This document shows positions 39,560 to 49,181 of a stretch of 64,000 nt of DNA, piece by piece. How positions within the stretch are numbered: the first letter of the stretch is position 1; each line of letters opens with the position of its first letter. This DNA is from Ferruginibacter sp. Lineage in GTDB: Bacteria; Bacteroidota; Bacteroidia; Chitinophagales; Chitinophagaceae. The stretch is taken from positions 40,798-104,797 of the forward strand of contig JANYGZ010000080.1 in assembly GCA_025362235.1 (NCBI GenBank). Direction: 5' to 3'. Under the pieces are notes generated by a model that was not told the origin of the DNA, made no database searches, and saw only the letters and a program-made list of their open reading frames with translations. A program made the translations under genes and the position numbers.

Positions 39560-41185
39560 CTATTCCAACAAAAAATATTGTATATCCTCAATGTTGTATG
39601 CATCGGGGAGTTGGTATCCATTTATAAAAATAGTTGGTGTAAACTGTATATCTATTTCTTTACACCATTTATCCATCGCTTCCATTTTATTACCTTGCTT
39701 AGCCAACTCCCCATTCATAGGGTACTTTGCAGCAAATACTTCATAATCCTTTTTCTCGCTCAAATACCACTCGTCCAAAGCATGTTTAATTATTTCTTCA
39801 TTTTTATCTTTTTCCTGTATAGCCAATAAATGGTTTACAGGTTTATAAGAATGGTGCTGCGGTTCGTTTGGTACTGAAAAAATTATCTGGGCTTTCAGGT
39901 TGGCGTTTTCTTCCAGCAATTTTTCAATTTTAGGATGCGCCTTAGCACAAGGCCCACAGTAAGGATTGCACACTTTAATGATTGTATTGGTTGCAACAGG
40001 GTTTCCTAAGCTGATACCAAGTCCATCGGCAGCAACAGTAATTTCTTTTTGCTTTTTTAAAAGTGTTTCAAAAATTTCTGTATTAAATTTTATGCGCAGA
40101 TATTCCCGCTTTGTATTTTTTGCTAGCTGCAAACGAAGGATAAGTGGCTTTGAAGCATACCAGGATAGAATAGGTAAAAGATAAAGCAGTGCAAATTTTA
40201 TAAAAAAAGAAAATGAAAATTCTAGTGGGGATGCTAATAGATTGTTTGCAAAAATATTAATGCCACCGAACACCAGTAAAGCCTGCACTGCAAGGCAAAG
40301 TACGCACCATTGCTTTGCTACTTTCCATTGGTAATAAACAGAAAATATAGTGTAAGGCAAGGCGAGTATATTTAACCACGCTAACAAGGTAATAGTGTTT
40401 ATTAAGCCAGTACCTGCAAACAGCAACTCCGCCAAGCCTCCGGTAAAGTAAAAGAATCCTACTTCGCTCCAGCTAAGCCAGTTAAATAGTTTTGATTGTT
40501 TGCCGGTAAGGATGGCATTGCAATCGCCTTTTGCAATGCCCGTGCAAACCTTTTGCAAAAGGGGGTTACTTTTGTCAACTTCGTACCAAAGTAAAAGGGA
40601 TGTTACAATAACCCCGGCCAATAATATAAAATATTGAAGGTAAATGGCTGTTGTATTAAATGCAATACTGGCAAGGTTTTCATCGATTGCCCGATAAATA
40701 AAAAGAAAAGAAAGGGTTAACAATAAAATAAAGACAGATACCGGAACCAGAGATTTAATGAATTCCTTTCGCTTATTTAATTCATATTCCTTTTCGCCTG
40801 AATGCGCTGTTGGTTCTGCAATTAAATAAATACCCGTCCAGCTTTTTAAAAAATCTCCCCTATTAATATTGGTTGGTTGCTTATAATTTTTTGAATAGCA
40901 TTGCACGTTATTAGCAGTAATTTCTGTAACAATGACTAGTGGATGCTCCCTGTTATTTGTATAAGCCAAAAAGGGCGTGGGCAACTCATCAATTTTATCC
41001 GGCTCAATTTTACCTGCGGCATTGGGTATATTCCATTTGGTTAAAGAGTCGCTTATACAAAGCAGGCCTGGCCAGTCTGGATGGTTTTGCAGGGTTTCAT
41101 TTATTGTAGCGGTATTTACCTTAACCCTTAATAATCCTGCAAAAGAAATGATGGCATTAATAGTTGATTCGTATTGGCGTAGCAT
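39560..41185 (-). CDS. VKOR-thioredoxin fusion with degenerate C39-like N-terminal domain
   Basis: The 541-residue protein has three parts. Residues 1-135 resemble a C39 peptidase fold (PTPFLAYTNNREHPLVIVTE, then NINRGDFLKSWTGIYLIAEP) but lack the catalytic Cys. Residues about 150-345 are a vitamin K epoxide reductase-like membrane domain with loop cysteines in VCTGIAKGDCNAIL and the CxxC pair WCVLC near 290. Residues about 380-541 are a thioredoxin fold with CNPYCGPCAKAHP near 405 and a cis-Pro in FTPTIF. VKOR proteins pass electrons from new disulfides to quinone. It is the likely oxidant for the eight-Cys peptide encoded next. Confidence 0.88.
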   Translation of the reverse strand: MLRQYESTINAIISFAGLLRVKVNTATINETLQNHPDWPGLLCISDSLTKWNIPNAAGKIEPDKIDELPTPFLAYTNNREHPLVIVTEITANNVQCYSKNYKQPTNINRGDFLKSWTGIYLIAEPTAHSGEKEYELNKRKEFIKSLVPVSVFILLLTLSFLFIYRAIDENLASIAFNTTAIYLQYFILLAGVIVTSLLLWYEVDKSNPLLQKVCTGIAKGDCNAILTGKQSKLFNWLSWSEVGFFYFTGGLAELLFAGTGLINTITLLAWLNILALPYTIFSVYYQWKVAKQWCVLCLAVQALLVFGGINIFANNLLASPLEFSFSFFIKFALLYLLPILSWYASKPLILRLQLAKNTKREYLRIKFNTEIFETLLKKQKEITVAADGLGISLGNPVATNTIIKVCNPYCGPCAKAHPKIEKLLEENANLKAQIIFSVPNEPQHHSYKPVNHLLAIQEKDKNEEIIKHALDEWYLSEKKDYEVFAAKYPMNGELAKQGNKMEAMDKWCKEIDIQFTPTIFINGYQLPDAYNIEDIQYFLLE

Positions 41186-41357
41186 AATTCAGGCTGGCGT
41201 TTTTATTAATGCAGACGTTAAAAAATATCAGGCAATAAAGATGCACCTGTTTTATCTAACAAACAACGTGGTTAATACGGTCTTGGCAACCGTAGTTTTA
41301 CAGCTATTATTAATGAACTGTTAACCATATCTTTACGCATCTTAAAATAACTTTACT

Positions 41358-42032
41358 ATGCACCCTACTGAAGCTATTTCAATTATTATTGCAGATGACC
41401 ATGCGATTTTCAGGAATGGATTTAAAAGTATTATAGAAAATCTGAAAGATACAAAAGTTGAATTTATTGAAGAGGCCTGCAATGGCCTGGAACTTGTTGA
41501 AAAAACAAAATTACACCAACCCAATATAGTAATTACGGATATAAAAATGCCGGTGATGGATGGTTTAGAAGCCTGCCGCATTATAAGAAAAGATTGCCCT
41601 GCTACGAGGGTGATTGCGCTTTCGCAATATGATGATCCACGTTTTATGCTTGAAATGGCAGAAGCCGGAGCTAGTGGCTACCTCACAAAATATGCCGAGG
41701 TGGAAGAAGTTATATGGGCAATTGAAACTGTAAATGATGGATTTACTTATTTTAACAAAGCGATAGCAGTGGAAAATAGACAAGTACCCACTGGGAGTGG
41801 ATCAGGCTCACCAAAAGTATCCTGCATTGAATTTTCGTTACAGGAAATAAAAGTGATGAAATTGCTTTGCCAACAAATGAGCACAAAACAAATTGCCTGT
41901 CACCTTCAATTAAGCAGCCGTACCGTAGTAGATTACCGCGGGAAAATAATGGAAAGGATTGGGGCTAAAAATTCAGTTGGCATTGCGCTGTACGCTTTTA
42001 TAAATGAAATTATATTGCTGGCAGAATTATGA
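41358..42032 (+). CDS. NarL/FixJ-type response regulator (orphan)
   Basis: The 224-residue protein has a receiver domain with acidic pocket D13-D14, phospho-acceptor D61 in NIVITDIKMPVMDG, a Ser in IALSQYDD and a Lys in YLTKYAE. A LuxR-type helix-turn-helix follows (LQEIKVMKLLCQQMSTKQIA, then LSSRTVVDYRGKIMERIGAKN). No histidine kinase gene is beside it. It is divergent from the VKOR gene, with about 170 bases between them, so it could control the peptide island, though this is inference. Confidence 0.9.
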   Translation: MHPTEAISIIIADDHAIFRNGFKSIIENLKDTKVEFIEEACNGLELVEKTKLHQPNIVITDIKMPVMDGLEACRIIRKDCPATRVIALSQYDDPRFMLEMAEAGASGYLTKYAEVEEVIWAIETVNDGFTYFNKAIAVENRQVPTGSGSGSPKVSCIEFSLQEIKVMKLLCQQMSTKQIACHLQLSSRTVVDYRGKIMERIGAKNSVGIALYAFINEIILLAEL

Positions 42033-42049
42033 TATTTTTCCAATCCTCA

Positions 42050-43072
42050 CTACAAGCCGAATCCCCCATCTTGCTTTTGACGAAGGCTTGCCAAAGAAGG
42101 ATCCATTTTAATTGCTTCATCACACATCGCCTGGCCCTTATCTTTTTGCCCTTTTTTTAGAAAACACAAACCGGCCTGGTATAAGGCCTTACCATCATTG
42201 GCATCCATCTCTAATAATTTCTGGCAAAAATTTAATGACCTGTCATAATTTTTTTGTTGATAATAGGCTTCGGCAATGTCCCTGAAAATATCTTTGTTAC
42301 CCGGTTTTTTTGCAGCAATAGCCAATAATAATTTTTCTCCGTTTTCAAATTCGCCGGTATAAATATAAGCGTAGCCAAGGTTTTCATTAAAATCATTGCT
42401 TGCAGGGTAGCCATTTTGTGCAGCTTTACAAAAGAAAGTCTTTGCATGCTTAAAATCATTCAGCGTATAATACAACATCCCAAACTGGTATAACCACACA
42501 TTTTTTGTAGTATCTAATATAGTAGCTTTGGCATAATAAGGAACTGCTTTGGCATATTCTTCCATGTCGATATATGCCCGGCCTATGGTATAAAAGGCTT
42601 CCGCATCTGTACTATCTTTTGTGGTTACTTTTAGTAAACCGTTAACAGCTGTTGCATAGTCTTCAAGCTCGTAGCTGCTCATGGCAATTATTCTTTCGGC
42701 ATTGGTACAACCAGTACATTTATTGGCAAACTCTATAGCTTTTTGATATTGGTGATAATCAAAATACAATAGCGTTAACTCCCTTATAGCTTCAATATTA
42801 GTAGAATCCAATTCGTAGAGCTTGGCAAAAAAACCTAGTGCATTATCGTTTTTATGCATAGCCAGGTTAACATATCCAACCTGGATGTAAGCGGCTGAAT
42901 ACTTCGAATCAAAATTAATGGCTTTTTCAAATAAGGCAGAGGCTACCAAATAACGCTTTGCGTCTTTTTCAATAATGGCCTTTTGATAATAAACTTTTGC
43001 GCTGTCAGCATTCTGAGAAAATGCAGCATTTATTAATCCAAAAATAGCTGTTAATAAAGAAAAAATTTTCAT
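42050..43072 (-). CDS. Tetratricopeptide repeat protein, exported
   Basis: The 340-residue protein has a signal peptide (MKIFSLLTAIFGLINAAFSQ). About eight TPR-like helix pairs follow, for example ASALFEKAINFDSKYSAAYI, AEAFYTIGRAYIDMEEYAKAV and KALYQAGLCFLKKGQKDKGQ. It is a protein-interaction scaffold, probably periplasmic. The stop is 18 bases from the end of the converging response regulator gene. It follows glgB on the same strand with a 29-base gap, so they may be co-transcribed. No specific role can be given. Confidence 0.85.
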   Translation of the reverse strand: MKIFSLLTAIFGLINAAFSQNADSAKVYYQKAIIEKDAKRYLVASALFEKAINFDSKYSAAYIQVGYVNLAMHKNDNALGFFAKLYELDSTNIEAIRELTLLYFDYHQYQKAIEFANKCTGCTNAERIIAMSSYELEDYATAVNGLLKVTTKDSTDAEAFYTIGRAYIDMEEYAKAVPYYAKATILDTTKNVWLYQFGMLYYTLNDFKHAKTFFCKAAQNGYPASNDFNENLGYAYIYTGEFENGEKLLLAIAAKKPGNKDIFRDIAEAYYQQKNYDRSLNFCQKLLEMDANDGKALYQAGLCFLKKGQKDKGQAMCDEAIKMDPSLASLRQKQDGGFGL

Positions 43073-43101
43073 GCTAAATATTTATCTTAAAATATACCAC
43101 A

Positions 43102-45069
43102 TTAGCGGAATACTATACCAGCTAACGCCGGAAGATGAATGTTTATTTCATATAAGTCTCCTTCTTTTTCTAACAAATGCCCTTTTATATCGGGATTATA
43201 AACATCACCTGTACCCCAAAAGTCAAGGCTGTCGCTGTTAAAAATTTCTTTCCATTGTTGTTTTCCCCCAACTTTCAATTTCCAGTCCCTTCGCACAACC
43301 GGGGCCATATTCAATACAACTAATAAATCGTCCTCTTTATTTTTACCTTTTCTTTTAAATACAATAATACCTTCCTGGCGCTGATTAAGGTTTATCCATT
43401 CAAAACCTTCCGTTTTAAACTGCAACTGATGCAATGCCGGTTGTCCGCTATACAAATGATTTAATGATTTAACGCATTCTTGCAATTTTTTGTGGCTGTC
43501 GAATTGCAACAGGCTCCAGTTTAATTCGCTTTTATAGTTCCACTCGGTAGTTTGGCCAAACTCGTCGCCCATAAATAATAATTTGGCACCGGGATGCATA
43601 AACATATACGTGTACATCAGGCGAAGGTTGGCAAATTTTTGCCATTCATCACCGGGCATTTTATTTATCATGGGGCTTTTGCCATGTACAATTTCATCAT
43701 GACTAAGCGGCAGCATAAAATTTTCATCATAAAAATACATCATGCTGAATGTAAATTTATCCTGGTGAAACTGCCTGAAATAAGGATCCATCTTAAAATA
43801 ATCCAGCGTATCATGCATCCATCCCATCATCCATTTCATACCAAAACCAAGCCCATCCTGAAATGTGGGCCGGCTTACTTTTGGCCAGTCAGTGGCTTCT
43901 TCTGCAATCATTTGCACATCCGGAAAATCACGATAGATAGTTTCATTCAATTCTTTTATAAAAGCGATGGCCTCAATATTTCCATTACCACCAAATTCAT
44001 TGGGCTCCCACTCCCCTTCCTTGCGGGAATAATCGAGTTGTAAAATCGAGCTTACTGCATCCACCCTTATGCCATCAATGTGAAATAAATCGAACCAAAA
44101 CCTGGCACTGCTTATTAAAAAAGATTTTACCTCACCGCGTTTATAATTAAAAATATAACTGTTCCAGTCTGGGTGAAATCCCTTGCGCATATCGGCATAC
44201 TCATACGTATGTGTACCATCAAACATAAACAATCCATGGGCGTCATACGGAAAATGTGATGGCACCCAATCTAAAATAACACCAACCCCGACCTGGTGAA
44301 AAGCATCTACCATCGCCATAAAATCTTCCGGTTCACCAAAGCGGGAAGTAGGTGCAAAAAAACCTGTACCCTGGTAACCCCAGCTACCATCAAAAGGATG
44401 CTCCATTACCGGCATAAATTCTACATGCGTAAAACCCATCTCACTAACGTATGGCACTAAACGCTCTGTAATCTGCTGATAGCTGTTGTAGGTTTCTTCA
44501 TCATTTTTATCAGGGCGCATCCAGCTTGCCAAATGTACTTCGTATACGCTCCAGGCTGCATCCAGGGCATTGCTCTTTTTCCTGTTTTTCATCCATGCAT
44601 TGTCTGCCCAGCTGTACTGCATATTCCAGCTAACAGAAGCAGTCTCCGGCCGCATTTCCCAAAAATTTGCATAAGGGTCTCCTTTGTCAATGGCTGCACC
44701 TTTGTATCCCTTTATATGATATTTATATGCTTCGCCTTTTTTAAAGTTGGGGATAAAGCCTTCCCAAATACCCGAACTGTCGAGCCTTACATACAATGGG
44801 TGCTGGCCTTTTTGCCAGTTATTAAAATGGCCCACTACAGAAACTTCAGTGGCATTGGGTGCCCAAACTGCAAAATAATAACCCCCGGTATTTAACACTT
44901 CTATTTGGTGGTTGCCAAATAGCTGGTATCCATTATATAAATTTCCATTTTGATAATTGCGTATATCCGTATCCGTAAATAAAGAATAATTCCACACCGG
45001 TTTGGTACTATCAACAAAATGTTCTTCTTCGTATTTTTTTTTATGGAAAGATGTATCCTGTTGCATCAT
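43102..45069 (-). CDS. glgB: 1,4-alpha-glucan branching enzyme
   Basis: The 655-residue protein is a GH13 branching enzyme. An N-terminal CBM48 (YYFAVWAPNATEVSVVGHFN) is followed by catalytic motifs GVGVILDWVPSHFPYDAHG, DGIRVDAVSSIL (nucleophile Asp), MIAEEATDWP (acid Glu) and LPLSHDEIVHGK. It forms alpha-1,6 branches in glycogen. The protein is cytoplasmic, with no signal peptide. No other glycogen genes are in the window. Confidence 0.95.
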   Translation of the reverse strand: MMQQDTSFHKKKYEEEHFVDSTKPVWNYSLFTDTDIRNYQNGNLYNGYQLFGNHQIEVLNTGGYYFAVWAPNATEVSVVGHFNNWQKGQHPLYVRLDSSGIWEGFIPNFKKGEAYKYHIKGYKGAAIDKGDPYANFWEMRPETASVSWNMQYSWADNAWMKNRKKSNALDAAWSVYEVHLASWMRPDKNDEETYNSYQQITERLVPYVSEMGFTHVEFMPVMEHPFDGSWGYQGTGFFAPTSRFGEPEDFMAMVDAFHQVGVGVILDWVPSHFPYDAHGLFMFDGTHTYEYADMRKGFHPDWNSYIFNYKRGEVKSFLISSARFWFDLFHIDGIRVDAVSSILQLDYSRKEGEWEPNEFGGNGNIEAIAFIKELNETIYRDFPDVQMIAEEATDWPKVSRPTFQDGLGFGMKWMMGWMHDTLDYFKMDPYFRQFHQDKFTFSMMYFYDENFMLPLSHDEIVHGKSPMINKMPGDEWQKFANLRLMYTYMFMHPGAKLLFMGDEFGQTTEWNYKSELNWSLLQFDSHKKLQECVKSLNHLYSGQPALHQLQFKTEGFEWINLNQRQEGIIVFKRKGKNKEDDLLVVLNMAPVVRRDWKLKVGGKQQWKEIFNSDSLDFWGTGDVYNPDIKGHLLEKEGDLYEINIHLPALAGIVFR

Positions 45070-45239
45070 AGAAATGTTTTTTACCCTTTGTGCTGTTGTA
45101 ACACCACTGATGGAATAAGTTTGTATTGTAAAAAAATTTAAGTTTTACTTAACGTAAATTTAAGCATAGTGTTTAAGTAATATGAATATATTTAATAATC
45201 CTTAACAACTATTTGCATTTTACCAACACCAAACCCTTT

Positions 45240-48044
45240 ATGATAAAAAACATCCATGTTCTTTTACTAAGCCTCTTTTTTCTATTATTGGGTTTAGGAA
45301 TTTCCGCACAAACCATTTCAGGTAACCTTACAGATACCACCAATAAAAAAGCAATCGCCAATGCGGTGGTGGCTGTTCTAACACCGGTTGATTCTATAAT
45401 TTACAAATTTGTAAGAACAGATAAAGATGGAGCATTTGAAATAAAAAATATTCCTTCAGGAAAATATATATTGATAGTTACGCACCCCTCTTACGCAGAT
45501 TTACTGGACGATATTACCCTTGGTGCAGACGGATTGCAATTAAAAGACGTTTCCATTATTCCCAAAAGTAAATTATTACAGGAGCTGATTATAAAAAGCG
45601 GCAGCCCAATGCGGATAAAAGGCGACACCACTATTTTTACTGCAGATAGTTTTAAAGTAAGCGCTAACGCCAACGTAGAAGAGCTGCTAAAAAAATTGCC
45701 CGGCATACAGGTGGATAAAAGCGGTAAAATAACCGCCATGGGGGAAACGGTAGCTAAAGTATTGGTTGATGGCGAAGAATTTTTTGGGGATGACCCGGGG
45801 ATGGCCATAAAAAATTTAAGGGCCGATGCGGTTAAAGAAGTACAGGTATATGATAAAAAAAGCGACCAGGCAGAATTTACAGGTATTGATGATGGTAAAA
45901 CAAAAAAAACTATTAACCTTAAATTAAAGGATGATAAAAAACACGGTTATTTTGGTAAGATAGATTTGTCTGGTGGTTTGCGAAAAGATGCTGATCCACT
46001 TTACAATAACAATTTACTTTTTAGTTCATTTAAAGGTAAAAGAAAAATATCAGGCTACTTTTTGAATGGTAATACGGGGCAGGATCAATTAAGCTGGCGT
46101 GACAGGGATAAGTTTGGCGGAGATAATGATTTTTCTGTAAGTGCTGATGACGATGGCAGTGTAAATTTTAGCTGGCTGGGTGGGGATAATGATGACGAAC
46201 CTTATGTTGACACCCAGAACGGCCTTTTTAAAAATAATAATGTCGGCTTTCAATATTCTAATAAATGGAACGACAAGCAATCCCTTTCCCTTTCGCCCAA
46301 GTATAATTACCAGGATTATATAAACACTATAAAAACCTACACACAAACACAGATAGCTGATTCATTTTTTAATGATAATGCCGTTGAAAATGTACACGTA
46401 AATAAACAGGCTTTTAAATTGAACGCCACATACAGTATAAAGATTGATTCTTTAAATTCATTAAAATTTACTGGTAGTACAAATATTATCAATACTGAAA
46501 GTGAATCTTACAGAGCATCTGCAGGCACCAGTGAAAAAGGCACCCTCAACAATACCAGCCTGAGAGATATGACCACTAATTCAGACAAACAGACCTTTAA
46601 CGGGTCTGTGTTATTTAAACATAAATTTAAAAAGGCAAGAAGGACATTTTCTTTAAATTCAACCTGGAACTCTTTAAATACAGATGGCACCAATTTGCTA
46701 AAATCGGATAATGAAATTTATACCGGTGGCGTTGTTTCTTTAAGCCAAATAGTAAATCAACAAAAACAGTATAATAAAAGTACAGGGCAATTATTAACCA
46801 ATTTAACGTACACCGAACCGCTTAGTAAAAAATATTCCTTACAGGTATATTACCAGTCAACCATTAACAATGGCAACAATAACCAAACTACTTATGCCTA
46901 TTCACCCACAACCGATAAATACGATCATGTAGTAGATTCTTTAACTAATTTATTTGATCAAAAAATTACCGTAAACCAACCTGGATTTAAAATAAACTAT
47001 AATTTTAAGAAATTAAAATACAATTTTGGGTCGGGTATTGGCATAACAAGATTTGATTTAATAGACCATACCCGTGATACCAATTATTTACGCAAATACA
47101 ATAATTTCTTCCCCTCCGCAAGCCTTGAGTATGCTTACAAAAGTGGGCACAACCTGTATTTTTATTATAATGGCTCAACCATCCAGCCACGTATAGATCA
47201 ATTGCAACGATTAAGAAATAATAATGATTATTTTCACCAAACTACGGGGAACCCTAACTTAAGCCCATCTTTTAGAAACGATTTCCGGCTTTCACATGAA
47301 AGCTACAATTTTATAAACGATGCATTTATGTATCAATCCATCAATTTTACTGAAACCAGCAATTCCATTACCACAAGCAGTATAATCAATGGCTCTACCG
47401 GGCAAACCATTGTACAACCTGTAAATACCAATGGTAATTATAGCTTTAATTTCAATAGTAACTTTGGAAAAAAAATTAAAAAAATTGATACGAGAATTAA
47501 CATAGGCCCCAATTTAAATTATAACCACAGCAGTGAAATAATAAATGGGTTAAGCAACATATCAAAAAATTTAAATGCAGGTTTAAACGTTTATTTATCA
47601 AAATCAAAGGATAAAGTATATGATATTTCTATCTCGGATAATTTTTCATACAACAGCAATATCACACAACAATACAATACTAAAATAAATTATGCCGCCA
47701 ACCAACTGGGTGTTGATGCTACTTTTTACCTGAAAAAAGTATGGTCACTTAACACCGATTTTAATTATTACACCCGGCAAAAAACACCACAGTTCCAAAA
47801 CAATTTAAGTAACCAGTTATGGAACGCAAAACTGCAACGCACTTTTAAAAAAGATGAGTTTACAGCTTCCTTTATCATAAAAGATATCTTAAACCAAAAC
47901 ACTTCAATAGAAAGAAATTTTTATAGCAATACATTAACCGAGGTAACCAATTACCGTTTGCGCCAATACTGGCTATTGGGTTTTGCCTGGAACTTTAAAA
48001 ACAAAGCAGATAAGGCTGATGCTGCAGAACAACCAAAAAAATAA
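45240..48044 (+). CDS. Outer-membrane beta-barrel protein with carboxypeptidase-like plug (TonB-dependent receptor-like)
   Basis: From ATG 45240 the protein has 934 residues and a signal peptide (LLLSLFFLLLGLGISAQ). A CarboxypepD_reg-like domain (ISGNLTDTTNKKAIANAVVA) is followed by a plug-like part (PGIQVDKSGKITAMGETVAK) and a large OMP_b-brl_3 barrel rich in Asn, Tyr and aromatic strands. An in-frame ATG at 45213 adds nine residues before the signal. This family sits in the outer membrane and may take up peptides or act in surface assembly. The GLPGLI gene starts 6 bases after its stop, the usual pair. Confidence 0.9.
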   Translation: MIKNIHVLLLSLFFLLLGLGISAQTISGNLTDTTNKKAIANAVVAVLTPVDSIIYKFVRTDKDGAFEIKNIPSGKYILIVTHPSYADLLDDITLGADGLQLKDVSIIPKSKLLQELIIKSGSPMRIKGDTTIFTADSFKVSANANVEELLKKLPGIQVDKSGKITAMGETVAKVLVDGEEFFGDDPGMAIKNLRADAVKEVQVYDKKSDQAEFTGIDDGKTKKTINLKLKDDKKHGYFGKIDLSGGLRKDADPLYNNNLLFSSFKGKRKISGYFLNGNTGQDQLSWRDRDKFGGDNDFSVSADDDGSVNFSWLGGDNDDEPYVDTQNGLFKNNNVGFQYSNKWNDKQSLSLSPKYNYQDYINTIKTYTQTQIADSFFNDNAVENVHVNKQAFKLNATYSIKIDSLNSLKFTGSTNIINTESESYRASAGTSEKGTLNNTSLRDMTTNSDKQTFNGSVLFKHKFKKARRTFSLNSTWNSLNTDGTNLLKSDNEIYTGGVVSLSQIVNQQKQYNKSTGQLLTNLTYTEPLSKKYSLQVYYQSTINNGNNNQTTYAYSPTTDKYDHVVDSLTNLFDQKITVNQPGFKINYNFKKLKYNFGSGIGITRFDLIDHTRDTNYLRKYNNFFPSASLEYAYKSGHNLYFYYNGSTIQPRIDQLQRLRNNNDYFHQTTGNPNLSPSFRNDFRLSHESYNFINDAFMYQSINFTETSNSITTSSIINGSTGQTIVQPVNTNGNYSFNFNSNFGKKIKKIDTRINIGPNLNYNHSSEIINGLSNISKNLNAGLNVYLSKSKDKVYDISISDNFSYNSNITQQYNTKINYAANQLGVDATFYLKKVWSLNTDFNYYTRQKTPQFQNNLSNQLWNAKLQRTFKKDEFTASFIIKDILNQNTSIERNFYSNTLTEVTNYRLRQYWLLGFAWNFKNKADKADAAEQPKK

Positions 48045-48049
48045 CGAAT

Positions 48050-48817
48050 ATGAAACACAAATTATATTGCTTTATTGTTATTGCCTTTATAAGTTTAGAG
48101 GTAAATGCCCAACAATTTATCAGCAAGGGTACCATTGAATTTGAAGTAACTACCAATGTGAAAAAGACCATGGGAAATCAAGCTTATTTAGACGAGTTAA
48201 AAGACCAAATGCCTGCTTTTAAAATTGCGTATTACAATTTTACTTTTGCCGATAATAAAAGTATTTACAAGTTTGACCACTATGATGAAAAAAAAGCGAA
48301 AGTACCTGAATTTTTAACAGGTGGGGAAGACGAAAATGAATGGTACTATGATTTTACTGCCAGGCAAACAACGATACAAAAAAATAAATGGGGGAGCCTT
48401 TTATATATAAAAGACAGCATTGCCCAGATACAATGGAAACTAACCAATGAGAGCCGCTTGATTGCCGGTTTTAATTGCCGTAAAGCAGTTGGTAAAATTT
48501 TAGACAGTGTATATGTTTTTGCTTTTTATACAGATGAAATAACCATTAGCGGCGGCCCTTGTACCGTTAATGGCTTACCCGGTATGATTTTGGGGCTTAC
48601 CATTCCCCGTCTTTATGTATCGATGATTGCTACCAAACTTTCGGTAACAGATGTAAATAAAAGCAACATCAAACCTGCATCTGCAAAAAAATACCTGACA
48701 ACTAAGGAATTAAAAGTTATCCTTGATGAAAAAATGAAAGATTGGAACAGTAACGAGGAGGAGACCGAGGATTCAAAAAACTGGAAAAACCAATTTTACT
48801 GGCAAACCCTTTTGTAA
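48050..48817 (+). CDS. GLPGLI family protein
   Basis: The 255-residue protein has a signal peptide (ends EVNAQQ). The defining motif is NGLPGMILGLTIPRLYVSMIA near residues 177-197, where GLPGMI takes the place of GLPGLI. It is a secreted or periplasmic protein that nearly always follows a barrel of the previous type in Bacteroidota. The function of the family is unknown. The two genes are almost certainly one operon. Confidence 0.92.
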   Translation: MKHKLYCFIVIAFISLEVNAQQFISKGTIEFEVTTNVKKTMGNQAYLDELKDQMPAFKIAYYNFTFADNKSIYKFDHYDEKKAKVPEFLTGGEDENEWYYDFTARQTTIQKNKWGSLLYIKDSIAQIQWKLTNESRLIAGFNCRKAVGKILDSVYVFAFYTDEITISGGPCTVNGLPGMILGLTIPRLYVSMIATKLSVTDVNKSNIKPASAKKYLTTKELKVILDEKMKDWNSNEEETEDSKNWKNQFYWQTLL

Positions 48818-49181
48818 ATTCAGGAAGTCTATTAGATGATTTATTGCCAAAGGATGGGTGGTGGTATATTTAGTTAGCGGGTCTTCCAGTGTTTTTAGAT
48901 CATTTAGATTGAATAAAGTTTCCTACAATTGAAGCTCCCTGCAACCAAATGAACCAGGGTCAACAAAGAGGTTGAAAAAAGTAGCTTCTCCTGAAAATAA
49001 CTCAGATCTGGTTAAATTACTTTTATCTGCACCAACTTATAGCAAGACACAATTAGACGAAATAAGTAAAACCAGCAAAGCTATAAATCAATGGCGGACA
49101 AAATAGTGTTGAAATTAAATACAGAAGCCCGTGAATACGAACAAAAAAATTAGAAGTCGGCACTCAAATTGACATTATTAA
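48818..49181. other. Intergenic region with a possible gene remnant
   Basis: About 360 bases. A plus-strand frame without a start (48933-49106) may be the end of a small antitoxin-like protein (listed separately). Nothing else was recognised. Confidence 0.45.
48933..49106 (+). pseudogene. Possible C-terminal remnant of a small antitoxin-like protein
   Basis: A 57-codon frame without a start codon ends LVKLLLSAPTYSKTQLDEIS followed by KTSKAINQWRTK and TAG. The pattern of a short helix, (S/A)P, a hinge, then an acidic-basic helix ending in W-R resembles the C-termini of Bacteroidota VapB-like antitoxins. No toxin gene follows. The call rests on pattern memory and could be wrong. Confidence 0.3.

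Noticed and set aside
40977..41324. 115-codon plus-strand frame
   Set aside because: It is antisense to the start of the VKOR gene and runs into the intergenic region; no homologous pattern.
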